Positions 25,333-31,324 of a DNA stretch of 64,000 nucleotides are shown here, one piece after another. Under the pieces are notes generated by a model. It did no database searches and was not told the DNA's origin. It saw only the letters and a list, made by a program, of their open reading frames with translations. The stretch comes from Candidatus Moraniibacteriota bacterium. Its GTDB lineage: Bacteria > Patescibacteriota > Minisyncoccia > Moranbacterales > UBA1568. The position numbers were made by a program, and so were the translations under genes. Each line of letters opens with the position of its first letter. Position 1 is the stretch's first letter. The stretch covers positions 1-64,000 of the forward strand of contig JAHBAT020000003.1 in NCBI GenBank assembly GCA_018499985.2. The letters are read 5' to 3'.

Positions 25333-26292
25333 ATGCAGAAGTTTGATTCTCAGTTTAAAACGCTTGAGTACATTGTCGCTAAAGCTGAAAATATCCTCCT
25401 GGTAGCTCACACCCGGCCCGATCCTGACACAGTCGGTTCAAACAGTGCTTTTCATGAGCACTTAGTTGCTCTGGGAAAAAACGTTACTATCGCTTGCTAC
25501 GATGAATTTCCGCAAGTTCTCTTGCCACTTGGTGAAAAAAAATTTGTTCATCCAGAAACCCTGGACCTCAAACCTTTTGACGCTGTTTTTGCTCTAGACA
25601 GTGTTGACAGGGGATTCCATCTTTTTCGAGAGAAGCTTAGCGATGATCAAGTTGTTGTGCTCATGGACCATCATCCAGACATAGAACTTCTCGGGGATGT
25701 GGTCATTATTGATGCAGATTACTCATCTACAAGTGAGCTCCTCTATCTTTATTTCAAGCAAACTGGAGCAAGAATCACCAAGCGTATGGCTACATACTTA
25801 CTTGCGGGTCTCGTTTTTGATACCGGGGGATTTAAGCACTCTAAAGTGACTCCCGCAGTGATGGAAATGGCCTCTACTCTGATGCAAAAGGGCGCCCCTC
25901 TCGATAAAGTCTCTCAGATAATTTTTGCTCATCGCAATATCGCTGCTCTTCGTCTATGGGGAAAGGCTATAGAAAAAGCTCGTCTTTATCCAGAAAATGG
26001 CATGCTTGTAACTGCTGTCACCCAAGAAGAGATTCTCGAGTGCGAAGCTTCAGCTGAAGACATCTATCAAGTCACATCTATTCTCAGTACCGTCCCTGAT
26101 GCCAAATTTGCCCTTGTGCTCTCTGAAAGAGACGCTTCTACTGTACGTGGTAGCTTACGCTCCATGGATCACCATGGAGTCGATGTTTCTCAAATTGCCC
26201 ATGCCTTTGGTGGGGGAGGCCACGTGCTTGCGAGTGGCTTTGAAATACCTGGTAAAATAGTTGATACTGGTGAAGGCTTCCTTATTATGTAA
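25333..26292 (+). CDS. DHH/DHHA1 phosphoesterase, NrnA-like (oligoribonuclease / pAp phosphatase)
   Basis: 319 residues with the full DHH set: HTRPDPDTVGS (motif I), ALDSVD (motif II), MDHHPD near 111 (motif III) and DTGGFKHS (motif IV), then the DHHA1 domain ending in GGGGHVLASGF. All metal-binding residues are present, so this copy should be catalytic, degrading nanoRNA and/or dephosphorylating 3'-phosphoadenosine 5'-phosphate as NrnA does. Contrast the degenerate relative at 58526-59665. It sits between rbfA and the UDG gene in one operon. Confidence 0.9.
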   Translation: MQKFDSQFKTLEYIVAKAENILLVAHTRPDPDTVGSNSAFHEHLVALGKNVTIACYDEFPQVLLPLGEKKFVHPETLDLKPFDAVFALDSVDRGFHLFREKLSDDQVVVLMDHHPDIELLGDVVIIDADYSSTSELLYLYFKQTGARITKRMATYLLAGLVFDTGGFKHSKVTPAVMEMASTLMQKGAPLDKVSQIIFAHRNIAALRLWGKAIEKARLYPENGMLVTAVTQEEILECEASAEDIYQVTSILSTVPDAKFALVLSERDASTVRGSLRSMDHHGVDVSQIAHAFGGGGHVLASGFEIPGKIVDTGEGFLIM

Positions 26293-26297
26293 TCGCT

Positions 26298-26864
26298 ATG
26301 CAACAAGAAAAACTTGCTGCTCTTCATAAAAAATTTGATCAAATAAATACCTCTGGCCTCAAAAAAACAGCCACTCAGGCTGTTTTTGGTCATGGCAATG
26401 CTTTGTCTGATATTATTTTCATCGGAGAAGCTCCTGGTAAAAGTGAGGATATTTCCGGCAAACCTTTTGTAGGAGCCTCTGGAAAGTTTCTTGATGAAAT
26501 GCTTACAAGCATCAAACTTTCACGAGAGGATGTGTATATTACCAATATCGTGAAATACCGTCCTCCTGAAAACAGAGACCCCTCCAAAGATGAAATAGCC
26601 GCTTGCAAAGCCTGGCTTCATGCTGAGCTACAATTAATCCAGCCAAAACTCGTCATCACTCTCGGACGCTATGCTCTCAATCACTTTATTCCAGATGTCA
26701 AAATAGGGGAAGTTCATGGAAAATCTTTTACAAAAAATATTCCTGGTCTTGGAGAACAAACTTTTTTTGCCCTCTATCACCCAGCAGCCGCACTCTACAA
26801 TGGCAATATGCGAGAAACTTTACTCAAAGATTTCAAAAAAATAACAAGACTTCTGAAAAAATAA
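26298..26864 (+). CDS. Family 4-type uracil-DNA glycosylase lacking the Fe-S cysteines
   Basis: Removes uracil from DNA in base-excision repair. Family-4 motifs are clear: GEAPGKSED and GKPFVGASGKFL (uracil-binding loop), NIVKYRPPENRDPSKDE, ITLGRYAL and the C-terminal YHPAAALYN. 188 residues is normal. The family holds a [4Fe-4S] cluster by four Cys; here the N-terminal pair is absent, KCRPP reads KYRPP, and only the Cys in AACKAW remains. The cluster is therefore almost certainly lost while catalytic motifs remain. A terminator follows directly. Confidence 0.88.
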   Translation: MQQEKLAALHKKFDQINTSGLKKTATQAVFGHGNALSDIIFIGEAPGKSEDISGKPFVGASGKFLDEMLTSIKLSREDVYITNIVKYRPPENRDPSKDEIAACKAWLHAELQLIQPKLVITLGRYALNHFIPDVKIGEVHGKSFTKNIPGLGEQTFFALYHPAAALYNGNMRETLLKDFKKITRLLKK

Positions 26865-26865
26865 C

Positions 26866-26898
26866 AAAACTCCCTCTTTATCTAGGGAGTTTCTTTGT
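26866..26898 (+). terminator. Terminator after the UDG gene
   Basis: AAACTCCCT / AGGGAGTTT stem with an 8-nt loop and TTCTTTG after it. It lies between the plus-strand operon and the first minus-strand tRNA. Confidence 0.7.
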
Positions 26899-26978
26899 AC
26901 CGAGGGTGGGACTCGAACCCACACGGCTTGCGCCTGGGGATTTTAAGTCCCCTATGTCTACCATTCCATCACCCCGGC
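26898..26978 (-). tRNA. tRNA-Leu (anticodon TAA)
   Basis: Class II tRNA with a long variable arm: acceptor GCCGGGG/CCTCGGT, anticodon stem GGGGA/TCCCC with loop CTTAAAA, T-arm GTGGGTTCGAGTCCCAC, discriminator A, no CCA encoded. Confidence 0.93.
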
Positions 26979-27003
26979 ATATTTCTATTATACATCTTTA
27001 CTG

Positions 27004-27074
27004 AGGTCGCGTCCGGACTTGAACCGGAGTAAAGGGTTTTGCAGACCCGTGCCTAACCGCTCGGCCACGCGACC
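27004..27074 (-). tRNA. tRNA-Cys (anticodon GCA)
   Basis: Acceptor GGTCGCG/CGCGACC, anticodon loop CTGCAAA in GGGT/ACCC, T-arm TCCGGTTCAAGTCCGGA. Discriminator U, as expected for tRNA-Cys identity. Confidence 0.93.
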
Positions 27075-27089
27075 ATCTAACGCTGTTAT

Positions 27090-27164
27090 TTTGCAGATTT
27101 ACCAGCCTCTGGCTGGCCTCTGCCACCGCCAGAGGCGGTCAAGTAACCACTCGGCCATCGGACC
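27090..27164 (-). pseudogene. Degenerate tRNA-Cys-like sequence interrupted by palindromes
   Basis: The minus strand from 27164 begins GGTCCGATGGCCGAGTGGTTA, close to the 5' part of the neighbouring tRNA-Cys, and later shows TCTGCAAAA like its anticodon loop. Between them lie nested palindromes: CCAGCCTCTGGCTGG (27102-27116), GCCTCTG/CAGAGGC (27116-27136) and ACCGCCAGAGGCGGT (27125-27139). There is no T-arm or 3' acceptor, so it is not a working tRNA. Confidence 0.5.
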
Positions 27165-27212
27165 AAACTTCACTATCACTTAAAAAGGGTACCAAATAGG
27201 GGGGTGCGAGTC

Positions 27213-27260
27213 AATAAACAAAACTCCACTCAAGATAGAGTGGAGTTCTTTTTTTATTAT
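27213..27260. terminator. Terminator at the end of the 3D-domain gene
   Basis: Stem AAAACTCCACTC / GAGTGGAGTT with a 6-nt loop. The minus-strand side continues into GTTTTGTTTATT and the plus side into CTTTTTTT. Its location after the minus-strand gene makes it that gene's terminator. Confidence 0.65.
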
Positions 27261-27805
27261 TGTATTACCTTAGCACTCAGATTCTGACGTCCAAAAGCAA
27301 AGGCCTGACTTTTTGTTTTTACATAAATATCAAAGTGATTACCCTTGATAGCTCCACCACGGTCCTCACAACGATACTCTCCCATTCCTTCGATACTAAT
27401 CTTGGTACCAAAAGGAAATTCTCTCGGACAAGCAAGGGTACGCTTTTCGGTCACCATAAGACCTGAAGCGGTCATCCCATCGCTTTTACCACATTCATCA
27501 GCCGCTGCAGTATAAGCAGAAGCATTGATAGTAAAAGATTCGGTAGGAAGACTTGCCCAAAGGCTTGCCTGCTTAGTTTTCCATTTGAGAAGGATCTTAT
27601 CTTCAATTGATAGCTCTTTTTGTTCAATCTGAGTATCAATTTGTTTATTCTTGAGGCTCCACTCGAGAAGATATGGGTCCTGAGAATAGTTATAACTCTG
27701 TATAAGTGGTAATTCTACGTTTTCAGCAGCCACTGTACCGATATTGGTAACAAATAGGCCGATTCCGAGTACTGCTACGAAAAGAAGCTCTTTTCGATAA
27801 GACAT
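27257..27805 (-). CDS. Secreted 3D-domain (RlpA/YabE-like) cell-wall protein
   Basis: 182 residues. The N-terminal signal or anchor (LLFVAVLGIGLFVTNIGTVAA) is followed by a helical spacer and a C-terminal 3D domain from FTINASAYTAAADECG to the end. EDRGGAIKGNHFDIY carries the three Asp that name the fold. 3D domains belong to lytic transglycosylase-like or stationary-phase survival proteins acting on peptidoglycan. A promoter and a structured leader lie upstream (27806-27910). It stands alone inside the tRNA region. Confidence 0.85.
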   Translation of the reverse strand: MSYRKELLFVAVLGIGLFVTNIGTVAAENVELPLIQSYNYSQDPYLLEWSLKNKQIDTQIEQKELSIEDKILLKWKTKQASLWASLPTESFTINASAYTAAADECGKSDGMTASGLMVTEKRTLACPREFPFGTKISIEGMGEYRCEDRGGAIKGNHFDIYVKTKSQAFAFGRQNLSAKVIQ

Positions 27806-27910
27806 AAATTGCTCTTACTGGTAATCCGCACATCCCTTGGGACTGACGGGCTGAGTAGGTCTGTACTTATCTCAACCCGGTATACTAGCATATTTCACAA
27901 TTTTTGTCAA
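27806..27910 (-). promoter_or_regulatory. Promoter and structured leader of the 3D-domain gene
   Basis: Minus strand: TTGACA (27910-27905), 17 bp, TAGTAT (27887-27882). The ~70 nt leader folds as GGGTTGAG/CTCAGCCC and TCCC/GGGA hairpins. 3D/RlpA genes are often under cyclic-di-AMP riboswitches, but this leader is too short for that class and I could not match it to it. Confidence 0.55.
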
Positions 27911-27948
27911 TAGAAAATAGGGAATAATTAGCTTATATAAAGCAAAAA

Positions 27949-27975
27949 GTACCTTATAAAAAGGTACTTTTTAGT
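27949..27975. terminator. Symmetric terminator
   Basis: AAAAAGTACCTT / AAGGTACTTTTT stem with a short loop and T/A tracts on both sides, so it can stop minus-strand tRNA transcripts before the 3D-gene promoter. Confidence 0.65.
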
Positions 27976-27981
27976 GCTTTT

Positions 27982-28200
27982 GAGCGGATAAGGGGACGAA
28001 CTGCTCCCATTCGACAAGCTCATGGTCCGCTCTATAGGGTTTCCACCCTCTAGCCCCTTTGGATTACCCCAATCTGGGAAACAAGTGTTTTTCCTGTCTC
28101 GCTCTGGCTTGCCAAGGCGGGCCGACCCTTTTCCCGTTCGATTCCCTCTACTTACCCAGAAAAAGCAAAAGACCCGGAGAATTCCGAGTCTTTTGGTTTA
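27982..28200. pseudogene. tRNA-Gly debris with embedded palindromes
   Basis: 27982-27996 is an exact 15-bp copy of 28204-28218, the 3' end of the intact tRNA-Gly. It is followed by a partial T-arm and a CCAT...ATGG-flanked AGCTTGTCGA unit. Around 28100-28150 the plus strand shows TTGCCAAGG (tRNA-Gly anticodon arm) and GTTCGATTCCC (T-arm). A hairpin (GACCCGGA/TCCGAGTC, ~28171-28194) ends the segment. No complete tRNA can be drawn. Confidence 0.45.
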
Positions 28201-28204
28201 TGTG

Positions 28205-28276
28205 AGCGGATAAGGGGAATCGAACCCCTATCTCATCCTTGGCAAGGACGTGTAATAACCATTATACGATATCCGC
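28205..28276 (-). tRNA. tRNA-Gly (anticodon GCC)
   Basis: Acceptor GCGGATA/TATCCGC, anticodon loop TTGCCAA in GTCC/GGAT, T-arm AGGGGTTCGATTCCCCT, discriminator U. No CCA encoded. Confidence 0.95.
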
Positions 28277-28349
28277 TTATCTCTCTTTTCTAAATAACGA
28301 CTTTCCTAGAATAAATATTTCTGTTTTACCTGTCAATCTAGCCTTATTG

Positions 28350-28423
28350 TGGGACTGGCTGGACTTGAACCAGCGACCAAGCGGTTATGAGCCGCCTGCT
28401 CTAACCAACTGAGCTACAGTCCC
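28350..28423 (-). tRNA. tRNA with CAT anticodon (elongator Met, or Ile2)
   Basis: Acceptor GGGACTG/CAGTCCC, anticodon stem GGCGG/CCGCT with loop CTCATAA, T-arm GCTGGTTCAAGTCCAGC, discriminator A. The first acceptor pair is G-C, and the anticodon stem lacks the three stacked G-C pairs of an initiator. Elongator Met or the TilS substrate Ile(CAT) cannot be separated by eye. Confidence 0.9.
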
Positions 28424-28493
28424 TAATTTTTGCTTATAAACAGTGTATAACTTTCTATAAGCACACTTATACAGCCTTTATCCACCTCTACTG

Positions 28494-28565
<72 letters not shown>

Positions 28566-28583
28566 TGAACTATCACACTTCTG

Positions 28584-28657
28584 TGCACGCTCAAGGACTC
28601 GAACCTTGGACCCCCTCGGTGTAAACGAGGTGCTCTAACCAACTGAGCTAAGCGTGC
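28584..28657 (-). tRNA. tRNA-Val (anticodon TAC)
   Basis: Acceptor GCACGCT/AGCGTGC, anticodon loop TTTACAC in CTCG/CGAG, T-arm CAAGGTTCGAGTCCTTG, discriminator A. Second Val isoacceptor in the window. Confidence 0.95.
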
Positions 28658-28675
28658 TTATTGTATTCAATTGTG

Positions 28676-28759
28676 TGCCCAAGAGAGGACTTGAACCTCC
28701 ACTCCCTTGCGAGAACATGCACCTCAAGCATGCGCGTATACCAATTCCGCCACCTGGGC
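28676..28759 (-). tRNA. tRNA-Leu (anticodon GAG)
   Basis: Class II: acceptor GCCCAGG/CTTGGGC, anticodon stem CATGC/GCATG with loop TTGAGGT, long variable arm, T-arm GGAGGTTCAAGTCCTCT, discriminator A. It lies 34 bp after rplS and may be processed from the rplS transcript. Confidence 0.92.
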
Positions 28760-28793
28760 CTACGAGAAGAGAGGGGCTCTTCTCATGCAAAAC

Positions 28794-29243
28794 CTATTCT
28801 ACTATTTTTTCCTCTTCGTTGGCAACTACTGGAGCTTCTGGAGCCACTTCAGCTACTACTGGCTTTGGCTTACGAGAGTCCTTAAGAGCTACCTCCTTCA
28901 ACTTACGACTCAGTACCTTCACTGACTTATCACGCACGAAGTACAACTTAGCACGACGGGCAGTGGTACGCTTCACAAACTCAATTTTCTCAATCTGAGG
29001 CGAGTTTAAAGGGAGAACAAGCTCTACGCCAACACCAAAAGAAACCTTACGGACCGTAATGGTACGAGAAGCACTCTGGCCACCACGAAGGGCAATTACC
29101 ATACCCTGAAACATCTGGGTACGCTCTTTAGCACCTTCTTTGATTTTACGGTAAACCTTGATCACATCACCAGCCTGAAGCTCTGGGAGCTCAGCAAAGG
29201 TGCGACGCTGTTTTTTGTTGAATTCGACAAGTTTCTGATTCAT
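28794..29243 (-). CDS. rplS: 50S ribosomal protein L19
   Basis: Large-subunit protein at the 30S-50S interface. Family signature: AGDVIKVYRKIKEGAKERTQMFQGMVIA near residue 24, SRTITVRKVSFGVGVELVLPLNSP, and VRRAKLYFVRD-like TARRAKLYFVRD. L19 usually ends near residue 115-120. This one has ~30 extra residues, a Pro/Ala/Val/Glu-rich tail that is probably disordered. tRNA-Leu(GAG) begins 34 bp downstream on the same strand, so a mixed mRNA-tRNA transcript is likely. Confidence 0.97.
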   Translation of the reverse strand: MNQKLVEFNKKQRRTFAELPELQAGDVIKVYRKIKEGAKERTQMFQGMVIALRGGQSASRTITVRKVSFGVGVELVLPLNSPQIEKIEFVKRTTARRAKLYFVRDKSVKVLSRKLKEVALKDSRKPKPVVAEVAPEAPVVANEEEKIVE

Positions 29244-29312
29244 AGTGTTAGGTATAACTGGGATTTTATAGAGAAAAGGCTTTATTACTGCGTATTAAAC
29301 AGAAAATATCAG

Positions 29313-29335
29313 GTCTAAACCTGATATTACTCCCG
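29313..29335 (-). terminator. Terminator of the pseudouridine synthase gene
   Basis: ATATCAGGT/ACCTGATAT stem with a 4-nt loop followed by TTTTCTGTTT on the minus strand, ~27 bp after the stop codon. Confidence 0.65.
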
Positions 29336-29361
29336 CAAATTTGCCGATAAAGAGATGAACC

Positions 29362-30408
29362 TTATGCGACACCTTTGTTTGGTAATAGGCCTTCTAAAGC
29401 CTCATAATCATAGCCACTTTCCGCGAATCCGTCAAGGCTTTTTAGGGCTTCTACAAAATCTTCCGGCAAGTGTGCTTGAAAAAGATATTTTGTACCAAAA
29501 AGATCAAAATCCAGTCGAGAAGCATGGAGCATCTGTCTCTTAATATGAGGATAATCTAAATGGATCTTCTTTGTTCCATAAAGCTGGTCTCCTAAGATAG
29601 GGTGACCCAAAGCCTTAAGATGAACGCGAATCTGGTGCATACGGCCGGTTTTTGGGTGAAGACTTACCAGAGAAGACTCTTTAAATCTCACTACCTCTTG
29701 GTATTCGGTCAGAGCATCTTTTACGAGAGGGTTTTCTTCGTCATCGTCTTTTTTCTTCACAGGCACTCTTTTGAGGCTATTTTTAGAACGTTTCAAAGAA
29801 AAATTGATTGCCCCTGAAGACTCTCTCAGATGACCTTCTACCAAGGCTAAGTACTCTTTTTGAATCATCCTTTCCGTAAAGAGGTACTTGAGTTCATCGT
29901 ATGCGTCATTGGCTCGCGCTACCAATACGATGCCCGAGGTATCCTTATCGAGCCTATGGACAATACCTGGACGAGTCTCATCCTCTCCCACATCACGCAA
30001 ATAAGGATATTTCTGGAGAAGGTAGTCAGCGAAGGTGTATTCCGTCTCTCGGACACCGCCACCTCCATGCATAGCCAGACCAGCTGGTTTATTGAAAACA
30101 AAGAAATACTCATTCTCAAAAAGAATTTCCGGTAGGGCTGTTTTGCAGACTTTTCTTTCACTCTTCTTTTTTATGGGCTCTGGCAAAAAGGTGAGGATAT
30201 TGCCGGCACTTAATCTTCGAGAAGCCTCTACTGGCTGACCATCAAAAAGCACCAGCTTTTGATCAAAAAGATTGAGGAGTTTCTGACGACTTGGATAGAC
30301 CTCGGCACCTTCCTTCTTACCCTTTAGGGCGAGCGCCTTTCTCACTATTATGTCTGCGCGCTCTCCTGAGAGTATTTTAGGTACGCGATAGGTATTTTTT
30401 GGGGCCAT
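29362..30408 (-). CDS. RluD/RluA-family 23S rRNA pseudouridine synthase
   Basis: 348 residues from ATG 30408 (an in-frame TTG at 30426 is the alternative). An N-terminal S4-like RNA-binding domain (KLLNLFDQKLVLFDGQPV) precedes the catalytic domain, whose RPGIVHRLDKDTSGIVLVAR holds the active-site Asp. HPKTGRMHQIRVHLKALGHPILGD is the second family hallmark. It converts uridine to pseudouridine in rRNA, most likely 23S positions 1911/1915/1917 if it is RluD. The exact target is not readable. Single gene with its own terminator. Confidence 0.9.
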   Translation of the reverse strand: MAPKNTYRVPKILSGERADIIVRKALALKGKKEGAEVYPSRQKLLNLFDQKLVLFDGQPVEASRRLSAGNILTFLPEPIKKKSERKVCKTALPEILFENEYFFVFNKPAGLAMHGGGGVRETEYTFADYLLQKYPYLRDVGEDETRPGIVHRLDKDTSGIVLVARANDAYDELKYLFTERMIQKEYLALVEGHLRESSGAINFSLKRSKNSLKRVPVKKKDDDEENPLVKDALTEYQEVVRFKESSLVSLHPKTGRMHQIRVHLKALGHPILGDQLYGTKKIHLDYPHIKRQMLHASRLDFDLFGTKYLFQAHLPEDFVEALKSLDGFAESGYDYEALEGLLPNKGVA

Positions 30409-30599
30409 GCTTTTATAGGGGCTCAAAAGAGTTTATTGGTATCTTTCACTTGTGTCACGTTTTCAGGTTTTACGCAAGTTTTTTGGAGGAGAAAAAATTT
30501 CTTCTTGTGTAGTCATCTATCAAAAATACACTATATATTGTTGTTTTTAATAAAAATTACCAAAAAATAGCTCTAAATTATCTTTTAAATAGGCGTTAG

Positions 30600-30628
30600 T
30601 TGACACACTTTTTTTTGACTCGTATTAT
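30600..30628 (+). promoter_or_regulatory. Promoter of the superoxide dismutase gene
   Basis: TTGACA (30600-30605), 17 bp, TATTAT (30623-30628). Predicted start near 30635. Confidence 0.7.
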
Positions 30629-30660
30629 GGAAAAACGGTCTCTTTTTTGGGAGGAAATAG

Positions 30661-30702
30661 ATGCCAAAAATTACCCATAAAATCATACAAAAATATGTTT
30701 GA
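30661..30702 (+). CDS. 13-residue upstream ORF overlapping the superoxide dismutase start
   Basis: ATG at 30661 follows a near-perfect ribosome-binding site (GGGAGG, ~7 nt upstream) and encodes MPKITHKIIQKYV. It stops at TGA 30700-30702, five bases inside the sod gene, in another frame. The sod ATG (30695) has no good site of its own, so ribosomes finishing the short ORF may restart there. It is too short for similarity evidence. Coupling is an inference from geometry. Confidence 0.45.
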   Translation: MPKITHKIIQKYV

Positions 30703-31285
30703 GTATCCTGTACAAAATTTTGAGCATCTTCTCGGCCTCCCAGGCATGAGTGACGCCCTTTTGACCAATCATTTTGCACTCTACCAGGGGTATGTGGCCA
30801 ATACCAATACCCTCCGCAAGCTCTTGAGCGAAGCTGAGGCTGGCACACCGGCTTTTAATGAGCTTACTCGTCGCTTTGGTTGGGAATGGAATGGCATGCG
30901 CCTTCACGAGCTCTACTTTGCAAATCTTAGTAAAGTTGCCACTACCCTCAGTGAAGGAGCCCTCAAGGAAAAAATTGTCGCTCAGTTTGGTAGCGTAGAA
31001 AACTGGCAAAAGGCCTTTCTTGCTACTGGTGCTATGCGCGGTATTGGATGGGTAATTCTCTGTCTCGATGATGCTAGCGGTGAACTTATGAATGTCTGGA
31101 TCAATGAACACGATCTTGGTCACCTTGCTGGCACTACTCCTCTTGTAGTTATGGATGTTTTTGAACACGCGTTTATGCTCGACTACGGTATCAAACGTGC
31201 AGACTACCTAAATGTCTTTATGAATGCTCTTAACTGGCCAGTCGCAGAACAACGCTTTCTAGACAGTCAAAACAGAAACGCTTAA
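30695..31285 (+). CDS. Iron/manganese superoxide dismutase
   Basis: Converts superoxide to O2 and H2O2. 196 residues from ATG 30695. The four metal ligands of the Fe/Mn family are in place: His26 (LLTNHFALY), His71 (MRLHELYF), Asp154 and His158 (MDVFEHAF). Fe versus Mn cannot be told from these alone. The usual GSGWAWL reads GIGWVIL. The protein has no signal peptide, so it is cytoplasmic. Its presence implies exposure to oxygen, consistent with the oxygen-dependent class I ribonucleotide reductase that follows 39 bp downstream. Confidence 0.93.
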   Translation: MFEYPVQNFEHLLGLPGMSDALLTNHFALYQGYVANTNTLRKLLSEAEAGTPAFNELTRRFGWEWNGMRLHELYFANLSKVATTLSEGALKEKIVAQFGSVENWQKAFLATGAMRGIGWVILCLDDASGELMNVWINEHDLGHLAGTTPLVVMDVFEHAFMLDYGIKRADYLNVFMNALNWPVAEQRFLDSQNRNA

Positions 31286-31324
31286 TTACTAATTCTCTGC
31301 CACACCGGCTTCAAAACTAAAACT

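Noticed and set aside
28654-28998. Plus-strand reading frames across tRNA-Leu and rplS
   Set aside because: They run antisense through tRNA-Leu(GAG) and rplS and encode nothing recognisable.
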